A stretch of 64,000 nt of DNA from Nocardioides aromaticivorans (GTDB taxonomy: Bacteria > Actinomycetota > Actinomycetes > Propionibacteriales > Nocardioidaceae): positions 3,782,001 through 3,846,000 of the forward strand of contig NZ_JACBZM010000001.1 in NCBI RefSeq assembly GCF_013408525.1, read 5' to 3'. Shown piece after piece: positions 27,075-34,143 of this stretch (position 1 is its first letter; each line of letters starts with the position of its first letter). The notes under the pieces were generated by a model. It did not search any database. It was not told the DNA's origin and worked only from the letters and a program-made list of their open reading frames with translations. The position numbers and the translations under genes are program-made.

Positions 27075-29156
27075 ATGGCCGCCGCCGACCCGATCGAACG
27101 GCTCCTGTCCGCCCTCGACCCCGAGCAGCGACAGGTCGCCGAGACGCTGCGCGGGCCGGTGCGCGTGCTCGCGGGCGCCGGGACGGGCAAGACGCGGGCC
27201 ATCACGCACCGCATCGCGCACGGGGTGCACTCCGGGCTCTACGCGCCGACCGAGGTGCTGGCCGTCACCTTCACCACCAGGGCCGCCGGCGAGCTGCGCC
27301 AGCGCCTGCGCCAGCTGGGTGCCCCCGGGGTCCAGGCGCGGACCTTCCACAGCGCCGCGCTGCGCCAGCTGCGCTACTTCTGGCCGCACGCCTACGGCAC
27401 CGAGCTCCCCGAGCTGACCGAGTCCAAGCTCGGCATGCTCGCCGCCGCCTGCCGCACGCTCGGCGTGCGCAGCGAGCAGGCCCAGCTGCGCGACCTGGCC
27501 TCCGAGGTCGAGTGGGCCAAGGTCAGCAACGTCCGGCCCGAGAGCTACGCGGGCATCGCCGAGGCGCGCGGCCGTGGCGTCGACGGGCTCACGCCGATCG
27601 ACGTCGCCCGCGCGTTCGCCGCCTACGAGGACGTCAAGCGCGAGCAGGGCCGGATGGACATGGAGGACGTGCTGCTGCTGACCGCGGGCCTGCTGGACGC
27701 CGACGAGCGGGTCGCTGCGCAGGTGCGGCGGCAGTACAAGTGGTTCGTCGTCGACGAGTTCCAGGACGTCTCCCCGCTGCAGTCGGCCCTGCTCGACCTG
27801 TGGCTGGGCGGGCGCGACGAGCTGTGCGTGGTGGGCGACCCGGCGCAGACCATCTACTCGTTCGCCGGTGCCGACGCGACGTACCTCCGTGACTTCCCGA
27901 AGCGCTACGAGGGCACGACGTCGATCGAGCTGGTCCGCAACTACCGCTCGACGCCGCAGGTGGTCGAGCAGGCCAACAAGCTGCTGGCCGGCACGCCGAG
28001 CGCCGGCGTCGAGCTGCGCTCGCAGCAGCCGGCCGGCTCGGCCGTGCGCTACGCGGGCGAGCCCGACGAGGTGGCGGAGGCCCGCAGCGTCGCCGACCGG
28101 ATCGCGCGGCTGCACCGGGCGGGCACGCCGTACGGCGAGATGGCCGTGCTGTTCCGCATCAACGCGCAGTCGGAGACCTTCGAGGACGCCCTCACCGACC
28201 GCGGCATCCCCTATGTCGTGCGGGGCGCGGCGCGCTTCTTCGAGCGGCGCGAGGTGCGCGAGGCCGTCACCCGGCTCCGCGGTGCGGCCCGGTCCGGCGA
28301 GGCAGACGGCCTGCCCTGGGTGAAGGTGGTGCGCGACGTCCTGGGCGGGATGGGGTGGACCAGCGAGCCGCCGACGGCGCGTGGGCAGGCCCGCGACCGG
28401 TGGGAGTCGCTGCAGGCCCTGGTCGACCAGGCCGAGGACTTCGCGACCGAGCGGGGTGTCGAGGCCTCCGTGAGCACCTTCGTCGAGGACCTCGACCGCC
28501 GGGCCGCCGAGCAGCACGCCCCGACGGCCGACGGCGTGACCCTGGCGACCTTCCATGCCGCCAAGGGCCTCGAGTGGGATGCCGTCTTCTGCTGCGGCGT
28601 GCAGGACGGCACCGTGCCGATCACCTATGCCAGCCAGGAGGGCGCGCCGGCCGGAGCGGTGGAGGAGGAGCGCCGCCTGCTCTACGTCGGCATGACGCGT
28701 GCCCGCAAGGAGCTCATGGTGTCGTGGGCCGCCGCCCGCAACCCCGGGCAGGCGCCGCGCCGGCAGGCCTCGCGCTTCCTCGTGCCGCTGCTGCCGGCCT
28801 CCCAGCAGCCGCAGGCCACCCGCGGGCGCACGAAGGTCGCGCGCTGCCGTGACTGCCTCCAGCCGTTGGCGACGGCGGCCGAGAAGAAGCGCGGTCGCTG
28901 CGCCCACCATCCGACCCGCTACGACGAGGAGCTCTTCGACCGGCTCAAGGCCTGGCGGCTCGAGACCGCCCGCGAGGCCGGCGAGGACGGCAAGCCGCTG
29001 CCGGCGTACGTCGTGTTCACGGACGCGACGCTGGAGCTGATCGCGGAGCAGAAGCCGACCACGATCACGGCCCTCGGAAAGGTCAACGGGGTCGGCCCGA
29101 ACAAGATCGAGAAGTACGGAACGGACGTCCTCCGGCTGGTTTCAGAAAAACCTTGA
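27075..29156 (+). CDS. uvrD2: UvrD2-type SF1 DNA helicase with HRDC domain
   Basis: The 693-aa helicase has Walker A GAGTGKT (34-40), DEFQDVSPLQ, GDPAQTIYSFAGAD, a truncated C-terminal motor, then a zinc-like cysteine motif (Cys591, Cys594, Cys609, with His611/612) and an HRDC domain to the end. This is the UvrD2 plan, in which the cysteine motif and motor are needed for helicase activity. The mycobacterial motif has four cysteines; here the last position seems to be histidine. ATG 27075 is chosen although ATG 27063 lies nearer the AAGGAG site. Its last bases overlap an A-rich element leading to the whiB7 leader. Confidence 0.9.
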   Translation: MAAADPIERLLSALDPEQRQVAETLRGPVRVLAGAGTGKTRAITHRIAHGVHSGLYAPTEVLAVTFTTRAAGELRQRLRQLGAPGVQARTFHSAALRQLRYFWPHAYGTELPELTESKLGMLAAACRTLGVRSEQAQLRDLASEVEWAKVSNVRPESYAGIAEARGRGVDGLTPIDVARAFAAYEDVKREQGRMDMEDVLLLTAGLLDADERVAAQVRRQYKWFVVDEFQDVSPLQSALLDLWLGGRDELCVVGDPAQTIYSFAGADATYLRDFPKRYEGTTSIELVRNYRSTPQVVEQANKLLAGTPSAGVELRSQQPAGSAVRYAGEPDEVAEARSVADRIARLHRAGTPYGEMAVLFRINAQSETFEDALTDRGIPYVVRGAARFFERREVREAVTRLRGAARSGEADGLPWVKVVRDVLGGMGWTSEPPTARGQARDRWESLQALVDQAEDFATERGVEASVSTFVEDLDRRAAEQHAPTADGVTLATFHAAKGLEWDAVFCCGVQDGTVPITYASQEGAPAGAVEEERRLLYVGMTRARKELMVSWAAARNPGQAPRRQASRFLVPLLPASQQPQATRGRTKVARCRDCLQPLATAAEKKRGRCAHHPTRYDEELFDRLKAWRLETAREAGEDGKPLPAYVVFTDATLELIAEQKPTTITALGKVNGVGPNKIEKYGTDVLRLVSEKP

Positions 29157-29280
29157 AAAAACCTCGATAAATGATTTGCACCGCCTGATACGCGACCGTT
29201 ACGGTCGTCAGGCAACAACCGCTGCGCATCACAGCCCTGGCAAGGCTGGCGCCTTTCACGCACCTGAGGAGGTGGCACCC

Positions 29281-29568
29281 ATGGAGAACATCACGATGAT
29301 CCCGATGTCCGACGTCAACGTCTGGCAGATCTCGCTGACCGCGCTCGACTGCGCCACCTCTGCTCTCGCGACCCTCGAGGTCCAGGGCATTGCCGTGCGT
29401 CAGGCCGCTCCGGCGTCTGCCGCCTTTGCGCCGTTCGCCGCTGGCGACGCCGCTCTGGCCTCCGACGTGACGGCCGTCAAGCGGGAGCGCGCCCTCACCG
29501 GCATGGGACACCGCGGCAACACGACCGCCTACGTCCCGGGTTCACCAGCCTGGAGCCATCCGAACTGA
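29281..29568 (+). CDS. 95-aa leader ORF upstream of whiB7
   Basis: This ORF has a strong ribosome site (GAGGAGGT) seven bases before ATG 29281 and a steady G/C third-position bias, so it is very likely translated. The product begins MENITMIPMSDVNVWQ and has no recognisable domain, signal or membrane helix. It ends 24 bp before an intrinsic terminator that precedes whiB7. In other actinobacteria whiB7/wblC is controlled by an upstream ORF whose stalled translation prevents leader termination; this ORF is in that position but is longer than those I know of. It may be both a regulatory ORF and a functional small protein. Confidence 0.7.
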   Translation: MENITMIPMSDVNVWQISLTALDCATSALATLEVQGIAVRQAAPASAAFAPFAAGDAALASDVTAVKRERALTGMGHRGNTTAYVPGSPAWSHPN

Positions 29569-29591
29569 TCAGCATCAGCTCGGCAGCCTCC

Positions 29592-29635
29592 AGGCCGCGG
29601 AACCCGACAGACCGGGATCCGCGGCCTTTGTGTTT
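29592..29635 (+). promoter_or_regulatory. whiB7 leader attenuator (intrinsic terminator)
   Basis: Nine base pairs (29593-29601 with 29618-29626), a one-base mismatch and four inner pairs close the loop ACAGAC. The T-rich tail TTTGTGTTT completes a rho-independent terminator. It sits between the 95-codon ORF (stop 29568) and whiB7 (ATG 29722), so by default transcription should stop here. Ribosome stalling on the upstream ORF could refold the leader and allow read-through. Competing antiterminator pairing was not established by eye. Confidence 0.75.
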
Positions 29636-29721
29636 CTCAGGACCTGAGAAGGCGAAGGCCACCGGATCCCCTCAAGGAAACCGACCAACGCGATCAGGTC
29701 AACAAGAGGAGGTGAAAGCTG

Positions 29722-29997
29722 ATGACGACCAGTGTTCTCGAGCCGACGCTGGACGAGCTGCTGCCCTGCCGTCTGAACGACGCGGAGCTGTGGTTCGCCG
29801 AGTCCCCGTCGGACGTCGAGTCCGCGAAGGCCCTGTGCCAGGCATGCCCCGTGCAGGCGATGTGCCTCGCCGGCGCCCTCGACCGGCGTGAGCCGTGGGG
29901 CGTGTGGGGTGGCGAGCTGTTCCTGGCCGGCGTGGTGATCCCGCGCAAGCGGCCCCGGGGCCGCCCGCGCAAGGACGCCACCGTCACCGCCGCGTGA
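29722..29997 (+). CDS. whiB7: WhiB7 iron-sulfur transcriptional activator with AT-hook
   Basis: The 91-aa protein has the WhiB iron-sulfur cysteines Cys16, Cys39, Cys42 and Cys48, the GVWGG turn (60-64), and a C-terminal AT-hook RGRPRK (79-84), which distinguishes WhiB7/WblC from other Wbl proteins. It binds the primary sigma factor and activates intrinsic antibiotic-resistance genes, including its own. It follows uvrD2 as in mycobacteria. The ribosome site GAGGAGGTGAAAGC precedes ATG 29722. Regulation is expected at the leader attenuator and by autoactivation. Confidence 0.95.
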   Translation: MTTSVLEPTLDELLPCRLNDAELWFAESPSDVESAKALCQACPVQAMCLAGALDRREPWGVWGGELFLAGVVIPRKRPRGRPRKDATVTAA

Positions 29998-30072
29998 TGG
30001 CCCGCACGCCACTGCCGCGGATCTGCTCCACCGAGTGATCAACCCCAAGACCAACAACCGAAGGACTTCACC

Positions 30073-30240
30073 ATGTACAACATGCTCAACGAAGACATGG
30101 CGCGCGCGCAGATGGCCGCGCGCCTGGGAGAGGCGCAGCAGCTGCGCGAGGCCACCCAGGTGGCTCGCGCCCGCCGCTTGAGCCGCAAGGCCGAGCGTGC
30201 TGCGCAGCAGGCTCGTCTCGCCCTCGCTCGCGCGCTCTGA
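30073..30240 (+). CDS. Small basic alanine/arginine-rich protein, 55 aa
   Basis: This short gene lies 75 bp after whiB7, has a GAAGGA ribosome site before ATG 30073, and a G/C-rich third position. The product (start MYNMLNEDMARAQMAARLG) is predicted as one long helix with Ala/Gln/Arg repeats and a basic C-terminal half. Nothing is known of it. Its place between whiB7 and the terminator at 30337 suggests it belongs to the whiB7 transcript. A helical nucleic-acid- or ribosome-binding peptide would fit the composition, but that is a guess. Confidence 0.65.
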   Translation: MYNMLNEDMARAQMAARLGEAQQLREATQVARARRLSRKAERAAQQARLALARAL

Positions 30241-30336
30241 TCACGGCCGGGTCCCTGCCAAGGATCCTGCCTGACAGCGAGACGGAACGTCCTCGCAAGC
30301 CCTCCTCTCTGAGGGACACCTGATCGCGGGTGAACA

Positions 30337-30385
30337 GAAGGGGCCGGAACCGACCACCGTCGGTTCCGGCCCCTTCGCATCTTTT
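30337..30385 (+). terminator. Intrinsic terminator of the whiB7 transcript
   Basis: A perfect 17-bp stem (30337-30353 with 30360-30376) closes loop CCACCG and is followed by GCATCTTTT. It is the first strong terminator after whiB7 and the 55-aa ORF. Confidence 0.85.
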
Positions 30386-30432
30386 CGGTCACGACGCGTC
30401 CCCCGCGTGCGCGCTGCTCCTAGGCTGGGGCG

Positions 30433-30597
30433 ATGAGCGTGACCTGTGACTTCTGCGGTCGCCGCGTGGACGGCGACGCGCCGCCGCTCACCTGGACGAC
30501 CGCGGTCGAGCGCGGCCGGGTCCGGCGCTTCTGCGACGAGTGCTCGCGCGACAACCTGCGCTCGATGGAGGCGAAGCTCGACAGCGAGTGGTGGTGA
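30433..30597 (+). CDS. Small zinc-ribbon protein, 54 aa
   Basis: The product starts MSVTCDFCGRRVDGD and has two CxxC pairs (CDFC at 5-8 and CDEC in RRFCDECSRD), a single treble-clef/zinc-ribbon unit. It ends in a short charged helix and SEWW. ATG 30433 and stop 30597 frame a well-biased ORF that is convergent with the ThiF-like gene, ten bases from its stop. Such mini zinc ribbons are common in actinobacteria; the function is unknown. Confidence 0.7.
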   Translation: MSVTCDFCGRRVDGDAPPLTWTTAVERGRVRRFCDECSRDNLRSMEAKLDSEWW

Positions 30598-30606
30598 CCT
30601 GCCCGC

Positions 30607-31449
30607 TCACTCGAACAGCGTGGGCGCGTCCCACGCACAGCCGCAGTCCGGGTGCCGGCCCCAGTGCAGGGCCGCCGGCGCCGCGGTCGGCCCGATGTCG
30701 AAGGTCGTCGACCAGGTGCTGGGGGAGTCGCCCTCGACGTAGCGCGCCAGGTCGCGCACGGCCCACGCGAGCGCCAGGGCGTCGAGGACCGGGTCCAGCG
30801 GTGGCGGGCGCTCCGTCGCCGCGCGTGCCGCCTGGGCCACCAGGAACGGCCGGCGGGCGTCGTGCAGCGCCTCGTGCGCGTCCACGCAGCGCAGGCAGGC
30901 CGTGTGACCGGGATGGACGAAGGGCCCGACCCGGCGCCGCCCGGCACCACCGCTGACGACGAGGTGGGGGATCGAGCTGCGCACGAGCGGGTCGAGACGC
31001 TCGCGGTCCAGCGGTCCCGTGCTGACCACGAGGTGTGCGGTGGCGCCGTCCTCGCCGCCGGTGCGCCGCAGGCCTGCCTGGGCGAGCAGCGGACCGAGCA
31101 GCGGCTCGGCTCCCGGAGCGGCCCGTACGACGATCGCGGCTGCGGACCGGGCGGCGCGGCGGCGTACGGCGTCGGGGCCGAACTGGGCCCGCAGCACCTG
31201 GTCGGCGGGCTCGGGCACCGCCTCGGAGTCCGGTACGACGACCAGCAGGCCCGTCGCGTCCAGTCGGTCGAGCGCCGGGGAGCTGGTGCCGTGGGGGACG
31301 CCCGGGAACCGGCCGAGGGCGGACAGCAGGTCGCGGGTGGCGGGCTGGTCGGGCAGCTGGACGACGGGCCCGTCGAGGCCGACCTGGAGCACGCCGGGCC
31401 CGCGGGCCATCACGGGTGTGCCGGGCCGGAGGAGCAGGCGCGAGGACAT
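30607..31449 (-). CDS. ThiF/cyclodehydratase-like protein (TOMM precursor leader-binding type), orphan
   Basis: The 280-aa protein has an N-terminal domain of winged-helix type (LRPGTPVMARGPGVLQVG) and a degenerate E1/ThiF-like domain without a clear ATP-binding glycine loop. A C-terminal zinc site is suggested by CLRC in GHTACLRCVDAH and DCGC in HPDCGCAW. This plan matches leader-binding subunits of azol(in)e-forming cyclodehydratases. No YcaO partner, dehydrogenase or precursor peptide lies nearby. I recall a protein of similar description (Rv3196) near uvrD2 in mycobacteria, so the orphan state seems conserved. Its true role is unknown. Confidence 0.65.
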   Translation of the reverse strand: MSSRLLLRPGTPVMARGPGVLQVGLDGPVVQLPDQPATRDLLSALGRFPGVPHGTSSPALDRLDATGLLVVVPDSEAVPEPADQVLRAQFGPDAVRRRAARSAAAIVVRAAPGAEPLLGPLLAQAGLRRTGGEDGATAHLVVSTGPLDRERLDPLVRSSIPHLVVSGGAGRRRVGPFVHPGHTACLRCVDAHEALHDARRPFLVAQAARAATERPPPLDPVLDALALAWAVRDLARYVEGDSPSTWSTTFDIGPTAAPAALHWGRHPDCGCAWDAPTLFE

Positions 31450-31525
31450 GGCTGCAGCGTCGCACCGCGGCCCGTGCGCTGCCCGGCGTCATCCACAGGC
31501 ACGGGGGAGCCGCCGGAAAACATGC

Positions 31526-31560
31526 CGCGGGCGGCACCACCGGTGGTGGTGCCGCCCGCG
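31526..31560 (-). terminator. Intrinsic terminator of the DUF5679 gene
   Basis: A 15-16 bp stem (31526-31541 with 31545-31560) is followed on the minus strand by GGCATGTTTTCC. It is placed 26 bp after the stop of the leftward 52-aa zinc protein gene. Confidence 0.8.
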
Positions 31561-31585
31561 ACGGTCGGTCTGTGTGGCCGGGTGA

Positions 31586-31744
31586 TCAGGCCTTGCCGAG
31601 GATGCGGTTGAGGTTGGTGCCGCACTCGGGGCAGACGGCCTTGGCCATCCGGGTGCCCTTCTCGTTCACCTTGACCTCGCCCTCAGCCTCACGCTTGGCC
31701 TTGCACTTCACGCAGTAGAACTCGCCGCTCCAGGTCTCCGCCAT
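31586..31744 (-). CDS. DUF5679 zinc-ribbon protein, 52 aa
   Basis: The product (start MAETWSGEFYCVKCKAKRE) has CVKC and CPEC pairs, forming a zinc ribbon, with lysine-rich loops between. Length and motifs fit DUF5679, a family widespread in actinobacteria and of unknown function. The ribosome site AGGAGG lies just upstream of ATG 31744 on this strand. It is monocistronic, ending at the hairpin 31526-31560. Confidence 0.85.
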   Translation of the reverse strand: MAETWSGEFYCVKCKAKREAEGEVKVNEKGTRMAKAVCPECGTNLNRILGKA

Positions 31745-31884
31745 GACGGCCTCCTTGCCATGTTTCATTCTGTTGGTCGTCGCGACGGGGGTCTTTGGGG
31801 GAAGCCCGCCGGGGCCCGGAGTCACACTCCAAGCCTCCCTGACCCTACGGCACGCCGCCACACGGGCGCAGTAGCGTGCCCCGC

Positions 31885-32706
31885 ATGTCTGAAACCGCCC
31901 GAATTTCACCTCCGCCGCCGTCGCTGGTCCACCTGCGCCTCGAACGGCCCGCGGAGGGCGTCGCGCTGCTCGTCCTGGACCAGCCGGACCTGCGCAACGC
32001 GATGAGCGACGAGATGACCGCATCGTGGGTCGCGGCGGTCGACCACCTCGCGGCGGACCCGTCGGTGCGAGCCGTCGTGGTGACCGGCGAGGGCAAGGCG
32101 TTCTGCTCGGGCGGGAACCTGTCGTGGCTGGCCTCCGAGCCCGACGCCACCGTCGACGACCTGCGCAACCGGATGCTGCCGTTCTACCGGGCCTGGCTGT
32201 CGATCCGCCGGCTCGAGGTGCCGACCATCGCCGCGCTGAACGGGGCCGCGATCGGCGCCGGGCTCTGCATGGCGCTCGCCTGCGACATCCGGTACGCCGC
32301 CCGGGGTGCCCGGATGGGCGTGCCCTTCACCAAGCTCGGGATCCACCCGGGGATGGCGGGCACCTACCTGCTGCCCGACGTGGTCGGACCTGCTGCCGCC
32401 AGGGACCTGTTCCTCACCGGCCGGCTGGTCGACGCCGACGAGGCGCTCGGGCTGGGCCTGGTCTCGCGGGTCCTCGAGCCGGAGGGCTTCCTCGACGAGG
32501 TCCTCGCCGTCGCGGAGGGGATCGCCGGGGCCGCGCCGATCGCGACCCGGCTCACCAAGCGGGCCCTGCAGCGCGGGCACGCGAGCATCGAGACGGCCCT
32601 GGAGTGGGAGGGCCTGGCCCAGCCGGTCACCCTCGCGACCGAGGACCTGCTGGAGGGGATCCGGGCGGCCCAGGAGAAGCGGGCGCCGCAGTTCCGCGGC
32701 CGCTGA
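31885..32706 (+). CDS. Enoyl-CoA hydratase/isomerase (crotonase) family protein
   Basis: The 273-aa crotonase-fold protein shows the oxyanion-hole segments GEGKAFCSGGNL and NGAAIGAGLCMALACD. At the places where enoyl-CoA hydratase has two catalytic glutamates, this protein has FTKLGIHPGMAG (Glu replaced by Thr) and ARDLFLTG (Glu replaced by Asp). It may therefore catalyse another crotonase reaction, such as isomerisation or dehalogenation, or be a different acyl-CoA enzyme. ATG 31885 is the start. It stands alone, with a stable hairpin after it (32727-32789). Confidence 0.85.
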   Translation: MSETARISPPPPSLVHLRLERPAEGVALLVLDQPDLRNAMSDEMTASWVAAVDHLAADPSVRAVVVTGEGKAFCSGGNLSWLASEPDATVDDLRNRMLPFYRAWLSIRRLEVPTIAALNGAAIGAGLCMALACDIRYAARGARMGVPFTKLGIHPGMAGTYLLPDVVGPAAARDLFLTGRLVDADEALGLGLVSRVLEPEGFLDEVLAVAEGIAGAAPIATRLTKRALQRGHASIETALEWEGLAQPVTLATEDLLEGIRAAQEKRAPQFRGR

Positions 32707-32726
32707 CCGGGCCCGGACGCAACGAT

Positions 32727-32789
32727 GCCCCCGGTTCGCAGGACCCTCGCTTGCCTTCCCCTTGCGAGCGAGGACTGCGGCCCGGGGGC
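32727..32789 (+). terminator. Long two-part hairpin after the crotonase gene
   Basis: The outer stem pairs 32727-32734 with 32782-32789 and 32737-32741 with 32775-32779. The inner ten-pair stem is 32745-32754 with 32764-32773 around loop CTTCCCCTT. It starts 21 bp after the stop codon. There is no U-tract, so it may be a stability or processing element rather than a classical terminator. Confidence 0.55.
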
Positions 32790-32849
32790 CTCGTCGTGGG
32801 AGACGCTAGGCAGCGGCGGCGGCAGGGTCAATCCGACGGGACCCCACCC

Positions 32850-33023
32850 TGTGGACAGACCTGTGGACACGGTTGTGGAAGAGCGGCGGTCGCGGTGGAC
32901 AGAGGCGAGGGATCGGTGAGTTCGGTGTGGACGGACCCGGGAAAACGGGGCGGTTCGTGACGTCGTACTGTCGGGTGACCTGCGGGAACGCTGCCCACAG
33001 GTTCTTCCACCGGTTGTGGACAA
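32850..33023. promoter_or_regulatory. Cluster of DnaA-box-like sites
   Basis: Motifs in the same orientation are TGTGGACAG (32850), TGTGGACAC (32862), TGTGGAAGA (32874), TGTGGACGG (32926) and TGTGGACAA (33015). The last is the exact complement of the high-GC actinobacterial DnaA box TTGTCCACA. The final one is 48 bp before the PHP gene start. No dnaA, dnaN or oriC-type neighbour genes are present, so this is a DnaA-binding or DnaA-regulated locus at most, not the chromosome origin. Confidence 0.5.
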
Positions 33024-33062
33024 CAAATACTTCAGTCCCGAAGGGAGCGTGATCGGGGTCAC

Positions 33063-34103
33063 ATGGCGGACGAGGTGTACGACGGCTCGCCGGTCGCGGC
33101 GCTGCGCCGGATCGCGTTCCTGCTCGAGCGCGGCCGGGCCGACAGGTACAAGGTGAAGGCCTACCGGGGTGCGGCCAACGCGATCCTCCCGCTGCCGGCC
33201 GACGAGGTCGCCGCGCGGGCCCGCGCCGGCACGCTGACCGAGCTCGCCGGGGTCGGCGCGAGCACCGCGCGGGTGATCAGCCAGGCCGTCGCCGGGAAGG
33301 TGCCGGACAAGCTCGCCGAGGCCGAGGCCGAGTACGGCGCCCCGCTGACCGACGGCGCCGGAAGCGCGCTGCGCGCCCGCCTGCGGGGTGACCTGCACTC
33401 CCACTCGGACTGGTCCGACGGCGGCTCGCCCATCGAGGAGATGGCGATGACGGCGATGGAGCTCGGCCACGACTACCTCGTGCTGACCGACCACTCGCCG
33501 CGACTCAAGGTCGCGCGCGGCCTCTCCGTCGAGCGGCTGGCTCGCCAGCTCGACGTGGTCGACGCCGTGAACGCCCACCTGGACGGCGGGTTCCGGCTGC
33601 TCAAGGGGATCGAGGTCGACATCCTCGACGACGGCGGGCTGGACCAGACCGAGCAGATGCTGGCGCGCCTCGACGTCCGGGTCGCGAGCGTCCACTCGAA
33701 GCTGCAGATGGACGCGGAGCAGATGACGAAGCGGATGGTGGCCGCCGTCCGCAACCCGTACGCCAACGTCCTCGGCCACTGCACCGGCCGCCTGGTCACC
33801 GGCAACCGCGGCACCCGGGCCCAGTCGCGCTTCGACGCGCGGACGGTCTTCGAGGCGTGCGCTGAGGAGGGCGTGGCGGTCGAGATCAACTCCCGGCCGG
33901 AGCGCCGCGACCCGCCCACGAAGCTGCTCGAGCTGGCCCGGGACATCGGCTGCCTCTTCTCGATCGACAGCGACGCGCACGCGCCCGGGCAGCTGGACTA
34001 CCCGCTGCTCGGCTGTGAGCGGGCGGAGGCGGCCGGGATCGACGCCGACCGGATCGTCAACACCTGGCCCGTGGAGCGCCTGCTGGAGTGGGCGGCTCCC
34101 TGA
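33063..34103 (+). CDS. PHP-domain phosphoesterase with N-terminal helix-hairpin-helix region (PolX-like, no polymerase core)
   Basis: The 346-aa protein has an N-terminal helical segment like the 8-kDa/HhH part of family X polymerases (ADRYKVKAYRGAANAI, LAGVGAST near 61). A full PHP phosphoesterase domain follows: GDLHSHSDWSDG with His112 and His114, LTDHSPR, KGIEVDI, SVHSK, GHCTGR, EINSRPERRD and SIDSDAHA. All metal-binding motifs look intact. The nucleotidyltransferase palm of PolX is missing. A 3'-end-processing or repair nuclease/phosphatase is likely. Upstream lies the DnaA-box-like cluster. Confidence 0.85.
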   Translation: MADEVYDGSPVAALRRIAFLLERGRADRYKVKAYRGAANAILPLPADEVAARARAGTLTELAGVGASTARVISQAVAGKVPDKLAEAEAEYGAPLTDGAGSALRARLRGDLHSHSDWSDGGSPIEEMAMTAMELGHDYLVLTDHSPRLKVARGLSVERLARQLDVVDAVNAHLDGGFRLLKGIEVDILDDGGLDQTEQMLARLDVRVASVHSKLQMDAEQMTKRMVAAVRNPYANVLGHCTGRLVTGNRGTRAQSRFDARTVFEACAEEGVAVEINSRPERRDPPTKLLELARDIGCLFSIDSDAHAPGQLDYPLLGCERAEAAGIDADRIVNTWPVERLLEWAAP

Positions 34104-34143
34104 GTTCCCCGGTTTCGGGGCTCCAGCGCCGTAGGGTCGGGCC

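Larger units (their letters stand above)
32707..33062. other. 356-bp intergenic region with a long hairpin and a DnaA-box-like cluster
   Basis: The region follows the crotonase gene and precedes the PHP gene. It holds a two-part hairpin (32727-32789) and at least five TGTGGA-type motifs between 32850 and 33023, one of them a perfect actinobacterial DnaA box. No reading frame in it looks coding. Confidence 0.6.

Noticed and set aside
32850..33023. Chromosomal origin of replication
   Set aside because: Several DnaA-box-like motifs exist, but there are no dnaA, dnaN, recF, gyr, parAB or rpmH genes and no A/T-rich unwinding region.
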